Under the pieces are notes generated by a model. The model was not told the origin of the DNA. It saw only the letters and a program-made list of their open reading frames with translations, and made no database searches. From contig NZ_AP022610.1 of NCBI RefSeq assembly GCF_010729665.1, positions 4,526,001 to 4,590,000 on the forward strand: a DNA stretch of 64,000 nt. Reading direction: 5' to 3'. Each line of letters begins with the position of its first letter. Position 1 is the first letter of the stretch. Of this stretch, positions 8,211-16,619 are shown in pieces. A program made the translations under genes and the position numbers. The stretch comes from Mycolicibacterium madagascariense (GTDB lineage: Bacteria; Actinomycetota; Actinomycetes; Mycobacteriales; Mycobacteriaceae).

Positions 8211-9428
8211 ATGCCCGAAGCCGTCATCGTCTCGACCGCCCGCTCACCCATCGGCCGCGCGGGCAAGGGCTCGCTGGTCGACATGCGCCCCGACGACCTC
8301 GCCGCCCAGATGGTGCGCGCCGCCCTCGACAAGGTGCCGTCGCTGGATCCCCACGACATCGACGATCTGATCATGGGTTGCGGGCAGCCCGCGGGCGAGG
8401 CGGGCTACAACATCGGGCGCGCCGTCGCCGTCGAGCTTGGCTACGACTTCCTGCCCGGCACGACCGTCAACCGCTACTGCTCCTCGTCGCTGCAGACGAC
8501 GCGGATGGCGTTCCACGCGATCAAGGCCGGCGAGGGCGACGCCTTCATCTCCGCGGGTGTGGAGACGGTGTCGCGGTTCATGAACGGCAGCGCCGACGGG
8601 TGGCCCAACGGCAAGAACGCCGAATTCGCCGACGCGCAAGCACGTTCCGAGCAGGCGGCCCTCGGCGCCGAGGAATGGCACGACCCGCGCGAGGACGGCC
8701 TGCTGCCCGACGTCTACATCGCCATGGGTCAGACCGCCGAGAACGTCGCCCTGTTCACCGGCATCAGCCGCGAGGACCAGGACCACTGGGGCGTGCGCTC
8801 GCAGAACCGCGCGGAGGAGGCCATCAACAGCGGCTTCTTCGAGCGCGAGATCTCCCCGGTGACGTTGCCCGACGGCTCGACCGTGACGAAGGACGACGGT
8901 CCGCGCGCCGGCACGACCTACGAGAAGATCAGCCAGCTCAAGCCGGTGTTCCGGCCCAACGGCACCATCACCGCGGGCAACGCCTGCCCGCTGAACGACG
9001 GTGCCGCGGCCGTGGTCATCATGAGCGACGTGAAGGCCAAGGAGCTGGGCCTGACGCCGCTCGCGCGCATCGTGTCGACCGGTGTGTCGGGGCTCTCGCC
9101 GGAGATCATGGGCCTCGGCCCCATCGAGGCGTCCAAGCAGGCGCTGGCGCGGGCGGGCAAGACGATCGACGACATCGACCTGTACGAGATCAACGAGGCG
9201 TTCGCGGTCCAGGTGTTGGGCTCGGCGCGGGCGCTCGGCATGGACGAGGACAAGCTCAACGTGTCCGGTGGCGCGATCGCGCTGGGTCACCCGTTCGGCA
9301 TGACGGGCGCCCGCATCACCGCCACGCTGCTGAACAACCTGACCACCCACGACAAGACGTTCGGGCTCGAGACCATGTGCGTCGGCGGCGGGCAGGGCAT
9401 GGCGATGATCATCGAGCGCCTGTCCTAA
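8211..9428 (+). CDS. fadA3: Acetyl-CoA acetyltransferase (thiolase)
   Basis: A 405-residue thiolase. The acyl-accepting cysteine lies in NRYCSSS (Cys90), the His in GGAIALGHP (His360) and the second cysteine in MCVGGGQG (Cys390), so the active site is complete. It should catalyse thiolytic cleavage of 3-ketoacyl-CoA in beta-oxidation, or the reverse condensation. AGGAGG precedes the ATG by 5 nt. TAGGTT and TAGCTT boxes lie in the 50 bp after the SGNH gene. The order SGNH gene then fadA3 matches Rv1075c-Rv1074c. A strong palindrome follows the stop. Confidence 0.93.
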   Translation: MPEAVIVSTARSPIGRAGKGSLVDMRPDDLAAQMVRAALDKVPSLDPHDIDDLIMGCGQPAGEAGYNIGRAVAVELGYDFLPGTTVNRYCSSSLQTTRMAFHAIKAGEGDAFISAGVETVSRFMNGSADGWPNGKNAEFADAQARSEQAALGAEEWHDPREDGLLPDVYIAMGQTAENVALFTGISREDQDHWGVRSQNRAEEAINSGFFEREISPVTLPDGSTVTKDDGPRAGTTYEKISQLKPVFRPNGTITAGNACPLNDGAAAVVIMSDVKAKELGLTPLARIVSTGVSGLSPEIMGLGPIEASKQALARAGKTIDDIDLYEINEAFAVQVLGSARALGMDEDKLNVSGGAIALGHPFGMTGARITATLLNNLTTHDKTFGLETMCVGGGQGMAMIIERLS

Positions 9429-9440
9429 CTGCGTTGCGTC

Positions 9441-9498
9441 TCGAGACTGCTGGGAGATCGCACATTTGCGAGGTTTTGCGATCTCACAGCAGTCTCGA
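9441..9498. terminator. Palindrome A: 22-bp stem between fadA3 and the AbiEi/DUF559-like gene
   Basis: TCGAGACTGCTGGGAGATCG at 9441-9460 and its near-perfect complement at 9477-9498 form a 22-bp stem with one mismatch and a 14-nt loop. It lies between two convergent genes and could end both transcripts. The right arm also encodes the last four residues and the stop of the minus-strand gene. It is related in sequence to palindrome B at 10365-10420. Confidence 0.75.
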
Positions 9499-10326
9499 TT
9501 GGCGTGCTCGACGCACGCGATCGACGATGTCGCGTTCGGAGTTCTCGGCGACCACCCTTACGACGATCCACTCGATCTCACGCAACTCCTCGAGCCGGTA
9601 AACGTCCTTGACGAACTGGGGCCGACTCATCCGGTGTTGATCGCCGTCGTATTCGACCGCAACCCTGATGTCTTCCCACCCCATGTCGAGGTAGTACTGC
9701 CGGCCGCTGGGGCCAATAGCCGAGATTTGCGTACGCGGTCGAGGAAACCCGGCGCGAATCAACACGAGGCGCAACCACGTTTCCCTTGGCGACTCCGCCC
9801 CGGGATCGTAGAGGTCGAGTGCACCGGTGAGATGGCGCAGCCCCCGTGCGCCACGGTGCCTGTCCGCGATCGCGAGGACGTCGTCGACCGAAAATCGGGT
9901 CGCGTTCCCCAAGGCATCCAGCCGCGCCACGGCTCTGCCCTGGCCGCCGCGCCTGCCCAGATCGAACGCCGTTCGGGCAGGAGTCGTGACACGCATTCCG
10001 TGGAGCTCGTCGAACTCGTCGGCAACCAGGCGGAAGTCGAAGGTCTTCAAGCCGCAGGGACGCCGCGCGTTCGGCCATATCAGCTCGACCGGTTGCTCGT
10101 CGTCGATCCACTTGGAGCCATGTAGGCCCGCCGCGGTGAGTCCGGCAGTGACCCCCTGCCGATGCGACCACAGCCACGCTGCCCTGGCCTTCTGATGCAA
10201 GGTCGGAGACGCGCGCCGGTCGATGTAGACGCCGGGAAACACGCAATGGAAGTCATGACGCAGCTGATACTTCGTCACGACGCCGGCTTCGAGCGCCTCA
10301 CTGCCGACGAACGGTGCATGGTCCAC
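9484..10326 (-). CDS. AbiEi-like N-terminus fused to DUF559 (Vsr/PD-D/ExK-like) domain
   Basis: A 280-residue protein. The N-terminal half (about 1-150) looks like the AbiEi antitoxin family: a winged-HTH-like start, GVYIDRR and LTAAGLHG, then MRVTTPARTAFDLGRRG. The C-terminal 70 residues have the DUF559/very-short-patch-repair look: LDMGWEDIRVAVEYDGDQHR, with Asp214, Glu225 and His231 as candidate nuclease residues. Such fusions are common orphan genes in mycobacteria, and their function is unknown. No AbiEii-type toxin gene lies beside it. The GTG start at 10326 has no Shine-Dalgarno. It breaks the fadA3-Bax inhibitor order and is bracketed by related palindromes, which suggests insertion as a unit. 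Confidence 0.7.
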   Translation of the reverse strand: MDHAPFVGSEALEAGVVTKYQLRHDFHCVFPGVYIDRRASPTLHQKARAAWLWSHRQGVTAGLTAAGLHGSKWIDDEQPVELIWPNARRPCGLKTFDFRLVADEFDELHGMRVTTPARTAFDLGRRGGQGRAVARLDALGNATRFSVDDVLAIADRHRGARGLRHLTGALDLYDPGAESPRETWLRLVLIRAGFPRPRTQISAIGPSGRQYYLDMGWEDIRVAVEYDGDQHRMSRPQFVKDVYRLEELREIEWIVVRVVAENSERDIVDRVRRARQSRLL

Positions 10327-10364
10327 GAGCAGACAATGCAGGAGCCCTCAGACCATGTCCGCGT

Positions 10365-10420
10365 CGAAACTGCTGGCTGATCGCGATCTGTGGATGAATC
10401 GCGATCTGTTAGCAGTCTCG
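10365..10420. repeat. Palindrome B, related to palindrome A
   Basis: Arms at 10365-10387 and 10398-10420 pair over 23 positions with five mismatches around a 10-nt loop. The right arm read on the minus strand, CGAGACTGCTAACAGATCGC, matches the left arm of palindrome A at 17 of 20 positions. It lies in the upstream region of the AbiEi/DUF559-like gene and downstream of the Bax-inhibitor gene. Confidence 0.75.
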
Positions 10421-10447
10421 GCGTCAACGCCCCCCACAACGAGCGAA

Positions 10448-10471
10448 AGCCCGGCACCGTGGTGCCGGGCT
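10448..10471 (-). terminator. Perfect GC-rich hairpin after the Bax-inhibitor gene
   Basis: AGCCCGGCAC, a 4-nt loop and GTGCCGGGCT form a perfect 10-bp stem 18 bp beyond the stop of the minus-strand Bax-inhibitor gene. No U tract follows on that strand, which is usual for mycobacterial terminators. Confidence 0.7.
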
Positions 10472-10488
10472 CTCGGGGGGAGCAGCTG

Positions 10489-11340
10489 CTAATCCCTTTG
10501 GAAGTAGCTCAGTAGCTGCAGGATCTCGATGTAGAGCCAGACCAGCGTCACAGTCAGGCCAAGGGCGATGCCCCAGCCCGCCTTTGACGGCGCGCCGGCG
10601 CGGATCATCTGGTCGGCCGCGTCGAAGTCGATCAGGAAGCTGAACGCCGCGATGCCGATGCAGACCAGCGAGAAGATGATGGCCATGGGGCCACCGCTGC
10701 GCAGGCCGAGGCCTTCACCGCCGCCGACGCCGAACATCCCGAGCACCAGGTTGCCCAGCGCCAGGGCCAGCACGCCGAACATGGCCGCGACCAGCATCCT
10801 GGTGAACTTGGGCGTGACGCGGATGGCGCCGGTCTTGTAGACGATCAGCATGCCGACGAAGACGCCGATGGTGCCGAGCACCGCCTGACCGATGAGCGCG
10901 CCGGCGCTGACGCCGGACACGTACAGGTTGGCGATGACGAACGAGAAGGCGCCCAGGAACAGGCCCTCGAGCGCGGCGTAGGCCAGCACGATCGCGGGGT
11001 TGTCCTGCTTGCGGGCGAACGTCGCGATCAGCACGAGCACCAGGCCGCCGAGCGCACCGACCATGGTGAACGGCATGGCCAGGGCGAGGTTCTGGGCGAC
11101 CAGGAAGTAGGAGACTGCGGCGACGGCCGTCAGCACGGCCAGCGTGATGCCGGTCTTCGTGACGACGTCGTCGATGGTCAAGGGACGGGAGACGTTGGTC
11201 CCCTGGTCGGTGTACGGCTGGGCCGCGTAGGGATCAGCCTGTACCGCTGCCCCGTAGCCGGCGGCTCCGGTCCCGAATGTGGCGTAGCCGCCCTGCTGCT
11301 TGGGCAGGGAACGGAACACCGGGTTGCTGCTCTCGCGCAC
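10489..11340 (-). CDS. Bax inhibitor-1/YccA family membrane protein
   Basis: A 283-residue protein with a soluble Pro/Tyr/Ala-rich N-terminus of about 70 residues, followed by seven predicted membrane helices. The BI-1/TMBIM features are a run of short helices and a C-terminal FLIDFDAADQMIRAGAP with the conserved acidic pair. Members of the family are Ca2+/H+ leak channels, and the bacterial role is unclear. GTG start at 11340, chosen because GAGAGGA lies 8 nt upstream and the residues further out look non-coding. It corresponds in place and size to Rv1072. Confidence 0.85.
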   Translation of the reverse strand: MRESSNPVFRSLPKQQGGYATFGTGAAGYGAAVQADPYAAQPYTDQGTNVSRPLTIDDVVTKTGITLAVLTAVAAVSYFLVAQNLALAMPFTMVGALGGLVLVLIATFARKQDNPAIVLAYAALEGLFLGAFSFVIANLYVSGVSAGALIGQAVLGTIGVFVGMLIVYKTGAIRVTPKFTRMLVAAMFGVLALALGNLVLGMFGVGGGEGLGLRSGGPMAIIFSLVCIGIAAFSFLIDFDAADQMIRAGAPSKAGWGIALGLTVTLVWLYIEILQLLSYFQRD

Positions 11341-11488
11341 CGTCGGATCCTCTCGTGTGCATGGCGTTCGCCGAGCGACGAACACTGGTCTAACGTGCGA
11401 CGACCCGGAGCGGTTCCCGACCGGATCGATGAAACTGTGAACTTCTTGGGAGAGGCTACCCGTTGGGCGCCGTTGCGGCCGCACGCTC

Positions 11489-11504
11489 TAGATTGACTGC
11501 CGTG
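11489..11504 (+). promoter_or_regulatory. Leaderless promoter of echA9
   Basis: TAGATT at 11489-11494 and a 7-nt spacer precede the GTG at 11502, with no Shine-Dalgarno. This decides the start of echA9: the in-frame GTG 39 bp further upstream would lie before the -10 box. Confidence 0.65.
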
Positions 11505-12545
11505 CCGGAAAACGAGGACATCCTAGTAAATGTCGAGAACGGCGTCGGTCACGTCACGCTGAACCGGCCCAAGGCCATCAATTCGCTGAACCACGTCATG
11601 GCCACCGGCCTCGCGCAGGCGCTGCACGCGTGGGAGCAAGACGACGCGGTGCACACGGTCCTCCTGACCGGCGCCGGCGAGCGCGGACTCTGCGCGGGTG
11701 GCGACGTCGTCGCGATCCATCACAGCGCCAAGGGCGACGGCAGCGAGGCGCGCACGTTCTGGCACGACGAGTACGTCCTGAACGCCTACATCGCCGACTA
11801 TCCCAAGCCCTACGTCGCGATCATGGACGGCATCGTGATGGGCGGTGGCGTCGGCGTCGGCGCGCACGGCAGCGTCCGCGTCGTCACCGACACCACCAAG
11901 ATGGGGATGCCCGAGGTTGGGATCGGCTTCATCCCCGACGTCGGCGGCACCTATCTGCTGGCGCGCACTCCGGGGCTGCTCGGCCTGCATGCCGCGCTGA
12001 CCGGCGCGCCGTTCTCGGGGGCCGACGCCATCGCCATGGGCTTTGCCGACCACTTCGTGCCGCACGACGACCTGGCGGCGTTCACCGACACGCTCGTCGC
12101 CGACGGCGTCGATGCTGCGCTGTCCCGACATGCCGTGGAGACCCCCGCCAGTCCCCTTCTCGCCCAACGGGATTGGATTGACGAGTGCTACACCGGTGCG
12201 ACGGTGCCCGACGTGCTGGCCGCCCTGCGCGAGCACGGCCAGGACGCCGCCGCCGACCAGATCGAGGGCCGCTCGCCCATCGCCCTGGCGGTCACGCTCG
12301 AGGCGGTCAGACGGGCCGGGAGCCTGGACACGCTCAAAGACGTTCTGCGCCAGGAGTTTCGGACGTCTTGCGCGGCATTGCGGTCACACGACCTGGTGGA
12401 GGGCATCCGGGCCCAACTCATCGACAAGGACCGCAACCCGCAGTGGTCACCGCGGGACCTGGCATCGTGTTCGAAGGACCTCGTCGACGAGTACTTCGCG
12501 CCGGCGGATCCCGACCTGACGTTCCCGGAGGAGGAGGAGTCATGA
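11502..12545 (+). CDS. echA9: Enoyl-CoA hydratase/3-hydroxyisobutyryl-CoA hydrolase family protein
   Basis: A 347-residue crotonase-fold protein. It is longer than a simple enoyl-CoA hydratase and has the features of the 3-hydroxyisobutyryl-CoA hydrolase branch: [28 protein letters not shown], and [19 protein letters not shown]. The C-terminal extension carries the [15 protein letters not shown] and NPQWSP motifs typical of HIBCH enzymes in valine breakdown. The start is GTG 11502 because a TAGATT box lies 7 nt before it. Its TGA overlaps the echA8 ATG (ATGA), so the two genes are translationally coupled, as in Rv1071c-Rv1070c. Confidence 0.9.
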   Translation: MPENEDILVNVENGVGHVTLNRPKAINSLNHVMATGLAQALHAWEQDDAVHTVLLTGAGERGLCAGGDVVAIHHSAKGDGSEARTFWHDEYVLNAYIADYPKPYVAIMDGIVMGGGVGVGAHGSVRVVTDTTKMGMPEVGIGFIPDVGGTYLLARTPGLLGLHAALTGAPFSGADAIAMGFADHFVPHDDLAAFTDTLVADGVDAALSRHAVETPASPLLAQRDWIDECYTGATVPDVLAALREHGQDAAADQIEGRSPIALAVTLEAVRRAGSLDTLKDVLRQEFRTSCAALRSHDLVEGIRAQLIDKDRNPQWSPRDLASCSKDLVDEYFAPADPDLTFPEEEES

Positions 12546-13315
12546 GTTACGAGACCATTCTGGTGACGCGCGAGGGCCGCGTCGGCACCATCACCCTGAA
12601 TAGGCCAAAGGCGCTCAACGCCCTCAACAGCCAGGTGATGGTCGAATTGACCACGGCGGCAGCTGAATTCGACGCCGACCAGGGCATCGGCGCGATCGTC
12701 GTGACCGGCAACGAGAAGGCCTTCGCGGCGGGTGCGGACATCAAGGAGATGGCCGACCTGTCGTTCGCAGACGTCTACGCGAGTGACTTCTTCGCGACCT
12801 GGGCCCGGTTCGCCGCGACCCGCACGCCCACCATCGCGGCCGTCGCGGGGTACGCCCTCGGCGGCGGCTGCGAGCTGGCGATGATGTGCGACGTGCTGAT
12901 CGCCGCGGACAGCGCGAAGTTCGGCCAGCCCGAGATCAAGCTCGGCGTGCTGCCGGGCATGGGTGGCTCGCAGCGGTTGACCCGCGCCATCGGCAAGGCG
13001 AAGGCCATGGACCTGATCCTCACGGGCCGCACCATCGACGCCGCCGAGGCCGAGCGCAGCGGGCTGGTGTCGCGCGTCGTCCCCGCCGATGCGCTGCTCG
13101 ACGAGGCCAACGCCGTCGCCGCGACCATCGCGGGGATGTCGCTGTCGGCGTCGCGGATGGCCAAGGAGGCCGTCAACCGCGCCTTCGAATCGTCGCTGGC
13201 CGAAGGCCTTCTCTACGAGCAGCGGCTGTTCCACTCGGCGTTCGCGACCGACGATCAGACCGAGGGCATGGCGGCCTTCACCGAGAAGCGCACACCCAAC
13301 TTCACGCACCGTTAA
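12542..13315 (+). CDS. echA8: Enoyl-CoA hydratase
   Basis: A 257-residue crotonase that hydrates trans-2-enoyl-CoA in beta-oxidation. The oxyanion-hole segments [11 protein letters not shown] and [15 protein letters not shown] are present. Both catalytic glutamates fit: one in GGGCELA, the second in [19 protein letters not shown]. Length and the C-terminal [11 protein letters not shown] match canonical EchA8. It is coupled to echA9 by a 4-bp overlap. Its TAA falls inside the -10 box of the next gene. Confidence 0.95.
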   Translation: MSYETILVTREGRVGTITLNRPKALNALNSQVMVELTTAAAEFDADQGIGAIVVTGNEKAFAAGADIKEMADLSFADVYASDFFATWARFAATRTPTIAAVAGYALGGGCELAMMCDVLIAADSAKFGQPEIKLGVLPGMGGSQRLTRAIGKAKAMDLILTGRTIDAAEAERSGLVSRVVPADALLDEANAVAATIAGMSLSASRMAKEAVNRAFESSLAEGLLYEQRLFHSAFATDDQTEGMAAFTEKRTPNFTHR

Positions 13316-13327
13316 AGTGCTCGGGTG
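13313..13327 (+). promoter_or_regulatory. Leaderless promoter overlapping the echA8 stop
   Basis: TAAAGT at 13313-13318 contains the TAA stop of echA8 and is followed by 6 nt and the GTG at 13325. Spacing fits a leaderless start, so the next gene can be expressed without echA9-echA8 read-through. Confidence 0.5.
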
Positions 13328-15016
13328 ACCGATACGGACACCGCGCAGGACGTGACCGCCCCGGAGGTCGAGGCTCGCCCGAAACCGGACTGGTGGGTGC
13401 GGCACTACACGTTCTTCGGCACGGCCGTCGGGCTGGTGTTCGTGTGGTTCTCGCTGACGCCGTCCCTACTGCCGCGCGGTCCCCTCTTCCAGGGCCTGGT
13501 GAGCGGCGCGGCGGGGGCGATCGGCTACGGCCTGGGCGTCTTCGGCGTCTGGCTGGTTCGCTATCTGCGCTCGAAGGACAGCAGTCCGCCCGCGCCGCGG
13601 CGGGCGTGGGTCGTGCTCGTCGTGGTGGGTGTCGTCGGTCAGACCCTGGCGGTCATCTGGTTCCACGTCTGGCAGGACGACGTCCGCGACCTGATGGGCG
13701 TGCCGCGGCTGACCTTCTGGGACCACCCCCTGACGGCGGTGCTCTCGATCGTGTTCCTCTTCGTGTTCGTCGAGATCGGCCAGCTCGTCAGGAGATTGGT
13801 GCGGTTCCTGGTACGGCAGCTGGATCGTGTTGCGCCGCCGCGGGTTTCAGCGGTCGTCGTGGTGACGCTGCTGCTGGTGCTGAGCGTCGCCGTGCTCAAC
13901 GGCATCGTGGTGCGCTTCGCCATGAGCACGCTGAACCACACCTTCGAGTCGGTCAACGACGAGCAGGATCCCAGCAATCCGGCGCCGAGCACGCCGCTGC
14001 GGTCCGGTGGGCCCGGTTCGCTGGTGACGTGGTCGTCGCTGGGTCACCAGGGCCGGGTGTTCGTGGGGAACGGTCCCACCGTGGCGGACCTGACGGCGTT
14101 CAACGGCCCCGGCGCGATGGAACCGATCCGCGCCTACACGGGGCTCAACTCCGTCAAGGGCTTTCAGGCGGCCGCCACGCTCGCCGCCCGCGAACTGCAG
14201 CGGATGGGCGGCCTGAATCGCGCCGTGGTCGCCGTCGCCAACACCACGGGCACGGGGTGGATCAACGAGGCCGAGGCGTCGGCCCTGGAGTACATGTACA
14301 ACGGCAACACGGCCATCGTGTCGATGCAGTACTCGTTCCTGCCGAGCTGGCTGTCGTTCCTCGTCGACAAGGAGAACGCCCGGCAGGCCAGTCAGGCACT
14401 CTTCGAGGCGGTCGACGCGCTGGTGCGCACGATGCCGGAGGCGCGCCGGCCCAAGCTCGTCGTGTTCGGGGAGAGCCTGGGGTCCTTCGGCGGCGAGGCG
14501 CCGTTCCTGTCGCTGAACAACCTCATCGCGCGCACCGACGGCGCACTGTTCTCCGGGCCGACGTTCAACAACACCATCTGGACCGACCTGACGCGCAACC
14601 GCGATCCGGGATCGCCGCAGTGGCTGCCGATCTACGACCAGGGCCAGAACGTCCGATTCGCCGCGGAGGCCGCCAATCTGGACCGCCCGCGCGAGCCGTG
14701 GGGCGAGCCGCGGGTGGTGTACCTGCAGCACGCCTCTGACCCGATCGCGTGGTGGAACCCCGACCTGCTGTTCGCCAAACCGGACTGGCTGCGGGAACCG
14801 CGCGGCTATGACGTGTCACCGCGGATGGAGTGGATCCCGATCGTCACGTTCCTGCAGGTGTCGGCCGACATGGCGGTCGCCGTCGACGTTCCCGACGGGC
14901 ACGGCCACGTCTACGTGCACGACGTGGCGAACGCGTGGGCGGCGATCATGCAGCCGCCGGGTTGGACTCAGGCCAAGACCGACAAGCTACGGCCGCTGCT
15001 GCGTTCCGACGAGTGA
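13325..15016 (+). CDS. Membrane alpha/beta-hydrolase (Rv1069c type)
   Basis: A 563-residue protein. The first ~200 residues hold four to five hydrophobic segments (for example LVFVWFSLTPSLLPRG, VVLVVVGVVGQTLAVIWF, SAVVVVTLLLVLSVAVLNGIV). The C-terminal half is the Abhydrolase_9-type domain: NRAVVAVANTTGTGWINEAE, then the nucleophile elbow FGESLGSFGGE, and late LQHASDPIAWWNPDL and GHGHVYVHD with a candidate His. It is probably an envelope lipid or ester hydrolase; the substrate is unknown. Only GTG 13325 lies in the right place relative to the TAAAGT box. The 3' end overlaps the rhodanese gene by 30 bp. Confidence 0.85.
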   Translation: MTDTDTAQDVTAPEVEARPKPDWWVRHYTFFGTAVGLVFVWFSLTPSLLPRGPLFQGLVSGAAGAIGYGLGVFGVWLVRYLRSKDSSPPAPRRAWVVLVVVGVVGQTLAVIWFHVWQDDVRDLMGVPRLTFWDHPLTAVLSIVFLFVFVEIGQLVRRLVRFLVRQLDRVAPPRVSAVVVVTLLLVLSVAVLNGIVVRFAMSTLNHTFESVNDEQDPSNPAPSTPLRSGGPGSLVTWSSLGHQGRVFVGNGPTVADLTAFNGPGAMEPIRAYTGLNSVKGFQAAATLAARELQRMGGLNRAVVAVANTTGTGWINEAEASALEYMYNGNTAIVSMQYSFLPSWLSFLVDKENARQASQALFEAVDALVRTMPEARRPKLVVFGESLGSFGGEAPFLSLNNLIARTDGALFSGPTFNNTIWTDLTRNRDPGSPQWLPIYDQGQNVRFAAEAANLDRPREPWGEPRVVYLQHASDPIAWWNPDLLFAKPDWLREPRGYDVSPRMEWIPIVTFLQVSADMAVAVDVPDGHGHVYVHDVANAWAAIMQPPGWTQAKTDKLRPLLRSDE

Positions 15017-15397
15017 CGCGTCGAGCTGCTGTAGCGCGCCCGTTGCGACGAGGGCGTGGTAGCCGCCGATGACGTCGGTGGCGCGCAGGCCGAGCTCCTG
15101 CAGCGAGGCCGCCGCGAGACTGGACGTGTAGCCCTCCGAGCACAGCACGATCCATTCGACGTCGTCGCCGGTGGCCTCGGGGATGTGCGCGTCGCTGGTG
15201 GGGTCGCAGCGCCACTCGAGCACGTTGCGTTCGATGACGAGGGCGGCGCCGACCTCGCCCTCGACGGCGCGCTGCGCGGCGGGCCGGATGTCGACGAGCA
15301 CCGCGCCTCGCGCCACCGCGGCGGGCACGTCGGCGGCGTCGATGCGCGTCAGCCTGGCGCGAGCCGACTGCAGGACGGCGTCGATGCGGCTGCTCAC
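14987..15397 (-). CDS. Rhodanese-domain protein
   Basis: A single rhodanese domain of 136 residues: VLVDIRPAAQRAVEGEV is the CH2A-type segment and VLCSEGYTSSLAA is the active loop with Cys86. The SEGYTSS loop differs from classical thiosulfate sulfurtransferases (CRxGxR), so the acceptor is uncertain. It starts 4 bp after the cysteine dioxygenase stop, so the two form an operon in which sulfur released from cysteine could be handled. It matches the neighbourhood of Rv1066. Confidence 0.85.
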   Translation of the reverse strand: MSSRIDAVLQSARARLTRIDAADVPAAVARGAVLVDIRPAAQRAVEGEVGAALVIERNVLEWRCDPTSDAHIPEATGDDVEWIVLCSEGYTSSLAAASLQELGLRATDVIGGYHALVATGALQQLDASLVGTQQRP

Positions 15398-15401
15398 GAG
15401 G

Positions 15402-15929
15402 TCAGTTCCCCTCCGGGTGGTCGGTCAGCTCGGTCCGCTGCCGGCGCAGCGAATCGTGGTCGGTGACTTCGTAGTACGACATCGCCGTGAGGGGCGGTGA
15501 GTACGCGTGCACGCTCAGCGTAGGCGCACCGACCACGACGGGCCGCGACGGCGCCCAGACCACGTCGTGCACCCAGCCGAGCGGAAACCCGGCCTGGTCG
15601 CCGGCGTCGAGGCGACGGGTACGCAATGCCCCACCGTCCCAGCGGGTTTCGGCGAGGGCACCCGAGACGACGGTCAGCGCTCCCAGGGAACCGCCGTGGT
15701 CGTGCAGTTCGGTCGAACGCTCGGGCACCCAGCTGATGAGCCACACGTCGAGTTCGTCGTCGCCGTGCAGCCGGGTGAACCAGCGGTCATCGGTGGGCGG
15801 ACCGCCGACGGGCAGTACGTGGTCGTAGCGGCCCGAGAGCACGTGATCGGCGGCGACGTCGGTCGCCCGCAGCAGATCTGGGACGCGAAGCCGGGTGGGC
15901 GCGACGACGGAGGGCAGGGCAAGGGACAT
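15402..15929 (-). CDS. Cysteine dioxygenase-like thiol dioxygenase
   Basis: A 175-residue cupin of the type-I cysteine dioxygenase family, which oxidises a thiol to the sulfinic acid at a mononuclear Fe(II). The 3-His set is visible: HDH in STELHDHGGSLGA gives His76 and His78, and LGWVHDV gives His121. The C-terminal VHAYSPPLTAMSYYE has the tyrosine-rich ending seen in bacterial enzymes. Cysteine is the likely substrate, but 3-mercaptopropionate or another thiol is possible. The ATG at 15929 lies 109 bp from the divergent lpqV promoter. It forms an operon with the rhodanese gene. Confidence 0.85.
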   Translation of the reverse strand: MSLALPSVVAPTRLRVPDLLRATDVAADHVLSGRYDHVLPVGGPPTDDRWFTRLHGDDELDVWLISWVPERSTELHDHGGSLGALTVVSGALAETRWDGGALRTRRLDAGDQAGFPLGWVHDVVWAPSRPVVVGAPTLSVHAYSPPLTAMSYYEVTDHDSLRRQRTELTDHPEGN

Positions 15930-16038
15930 GGTGAACGGATCTCCAAAGACCGGTGGATGGGGACAGATCGGGGGCGGGCGTCAAGCCCGACAACACTCCC
16001 GACAGGTGGTCCGCTCCATCACGGTGGCGAGTGTTGCA

Positions 16039-16053
16039 TAGATTGGCGGCATG
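16039..16053 (+). promoter_or_regulatory. Leaderless promoter of lpqV
   Basis: TAGATT at 16039-16044, a 6-nt spacer and ATG at 16051, with no Shine-Dalgarno. This is the ideal distance for transcription to begin at the start codon. Confidence 0.65.
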
Positions 16054-16482
16054 CGCAGCTACCCGATTCTCGCCGTGGCGGCCCTCGCGACCCTCGTCAC
16101 CGGTTGCTCGTCGGGAGCACCGGAAAGCGGTTCCGGTGCGTCTACGACCGCGACGACGAGCCCGACGACGACGTCCCTGCAGACCCACACCGCCGCCCCC
16201 GGCGCGCTCGGGGTGTCCCCCGGCGGCGTCACGACCGCCGTCGGCACCCCCGCCGAATCGACCGAGGACGAGTACTTCCAGGCCTGCCACGCTGCGAAGG
16301 TGTGGATGACGGCCAAGGGCGGCGTGCAGAAGGATCAGTTCGAGCCCTACCTGGCAGACCTGCAGAAGTCGGACTCGGCCGGGCCAGGGACCTTCGGCTC
16401 GCCGTGGTCGAAGCTGTCCCCCGCGCGTCAGTCGGCGGTCATCGTCGCGGCCGAGGCCGCCGCCGACGATCAGTGCGGCTGA
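16051..16482 (+). CDS. lpqV: Probable lipoprotein LpqV
   Basis: A 143-residue lipoprotein with a type-II signal: MRSYPILAVAALATLVTGC, with the lipobox LVTGC placing the lipidated cysteine at residue 19. A Ser/Thr/Pro/Gly-rich linker to about residue 65 follows. The mature domain contains EYFQACHAAKVWM and ends AEAAADDQCG, so one disulfide is possible. Function unknown. Position and size agree with Rv1064c. Start fixed by the TAGATT box. Confidence 0.82.
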   Translation: MRSYPILAVAALATLVTGCSSGAPESGSGASTTATTSPTTTSLQTHTAAPGALGVSPGGVTTAVGTPAESTEDEYFQACHAAKVWMTAKGGVQKDQFEPYLADLQKSDSAGPGTFGSPWSKLSPARQSAVIVAAEAAADDQCG

Positions 16483-16619
16483 CGCACTTCGAATCACGCC
16501 GGGCAAAAGTGCGACCGAATCCTTTGGCGCCCTAACTTTTAGCGTGCCTACCGTTAGGTGGCACACGTCACAAAGTTCGCTACTATGTGCTCCTCGTCAC
16601 TGTGAGAGGGATGGCCCAC

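Noticed and set aside
10327..10488. Possible small gene between the AbiEi-like and Bax-inhibitor genes.
   Set aside because: The stretch is filled by palindrome B and a terminator; no start with a Shine-Dalgarno or -10 was found.
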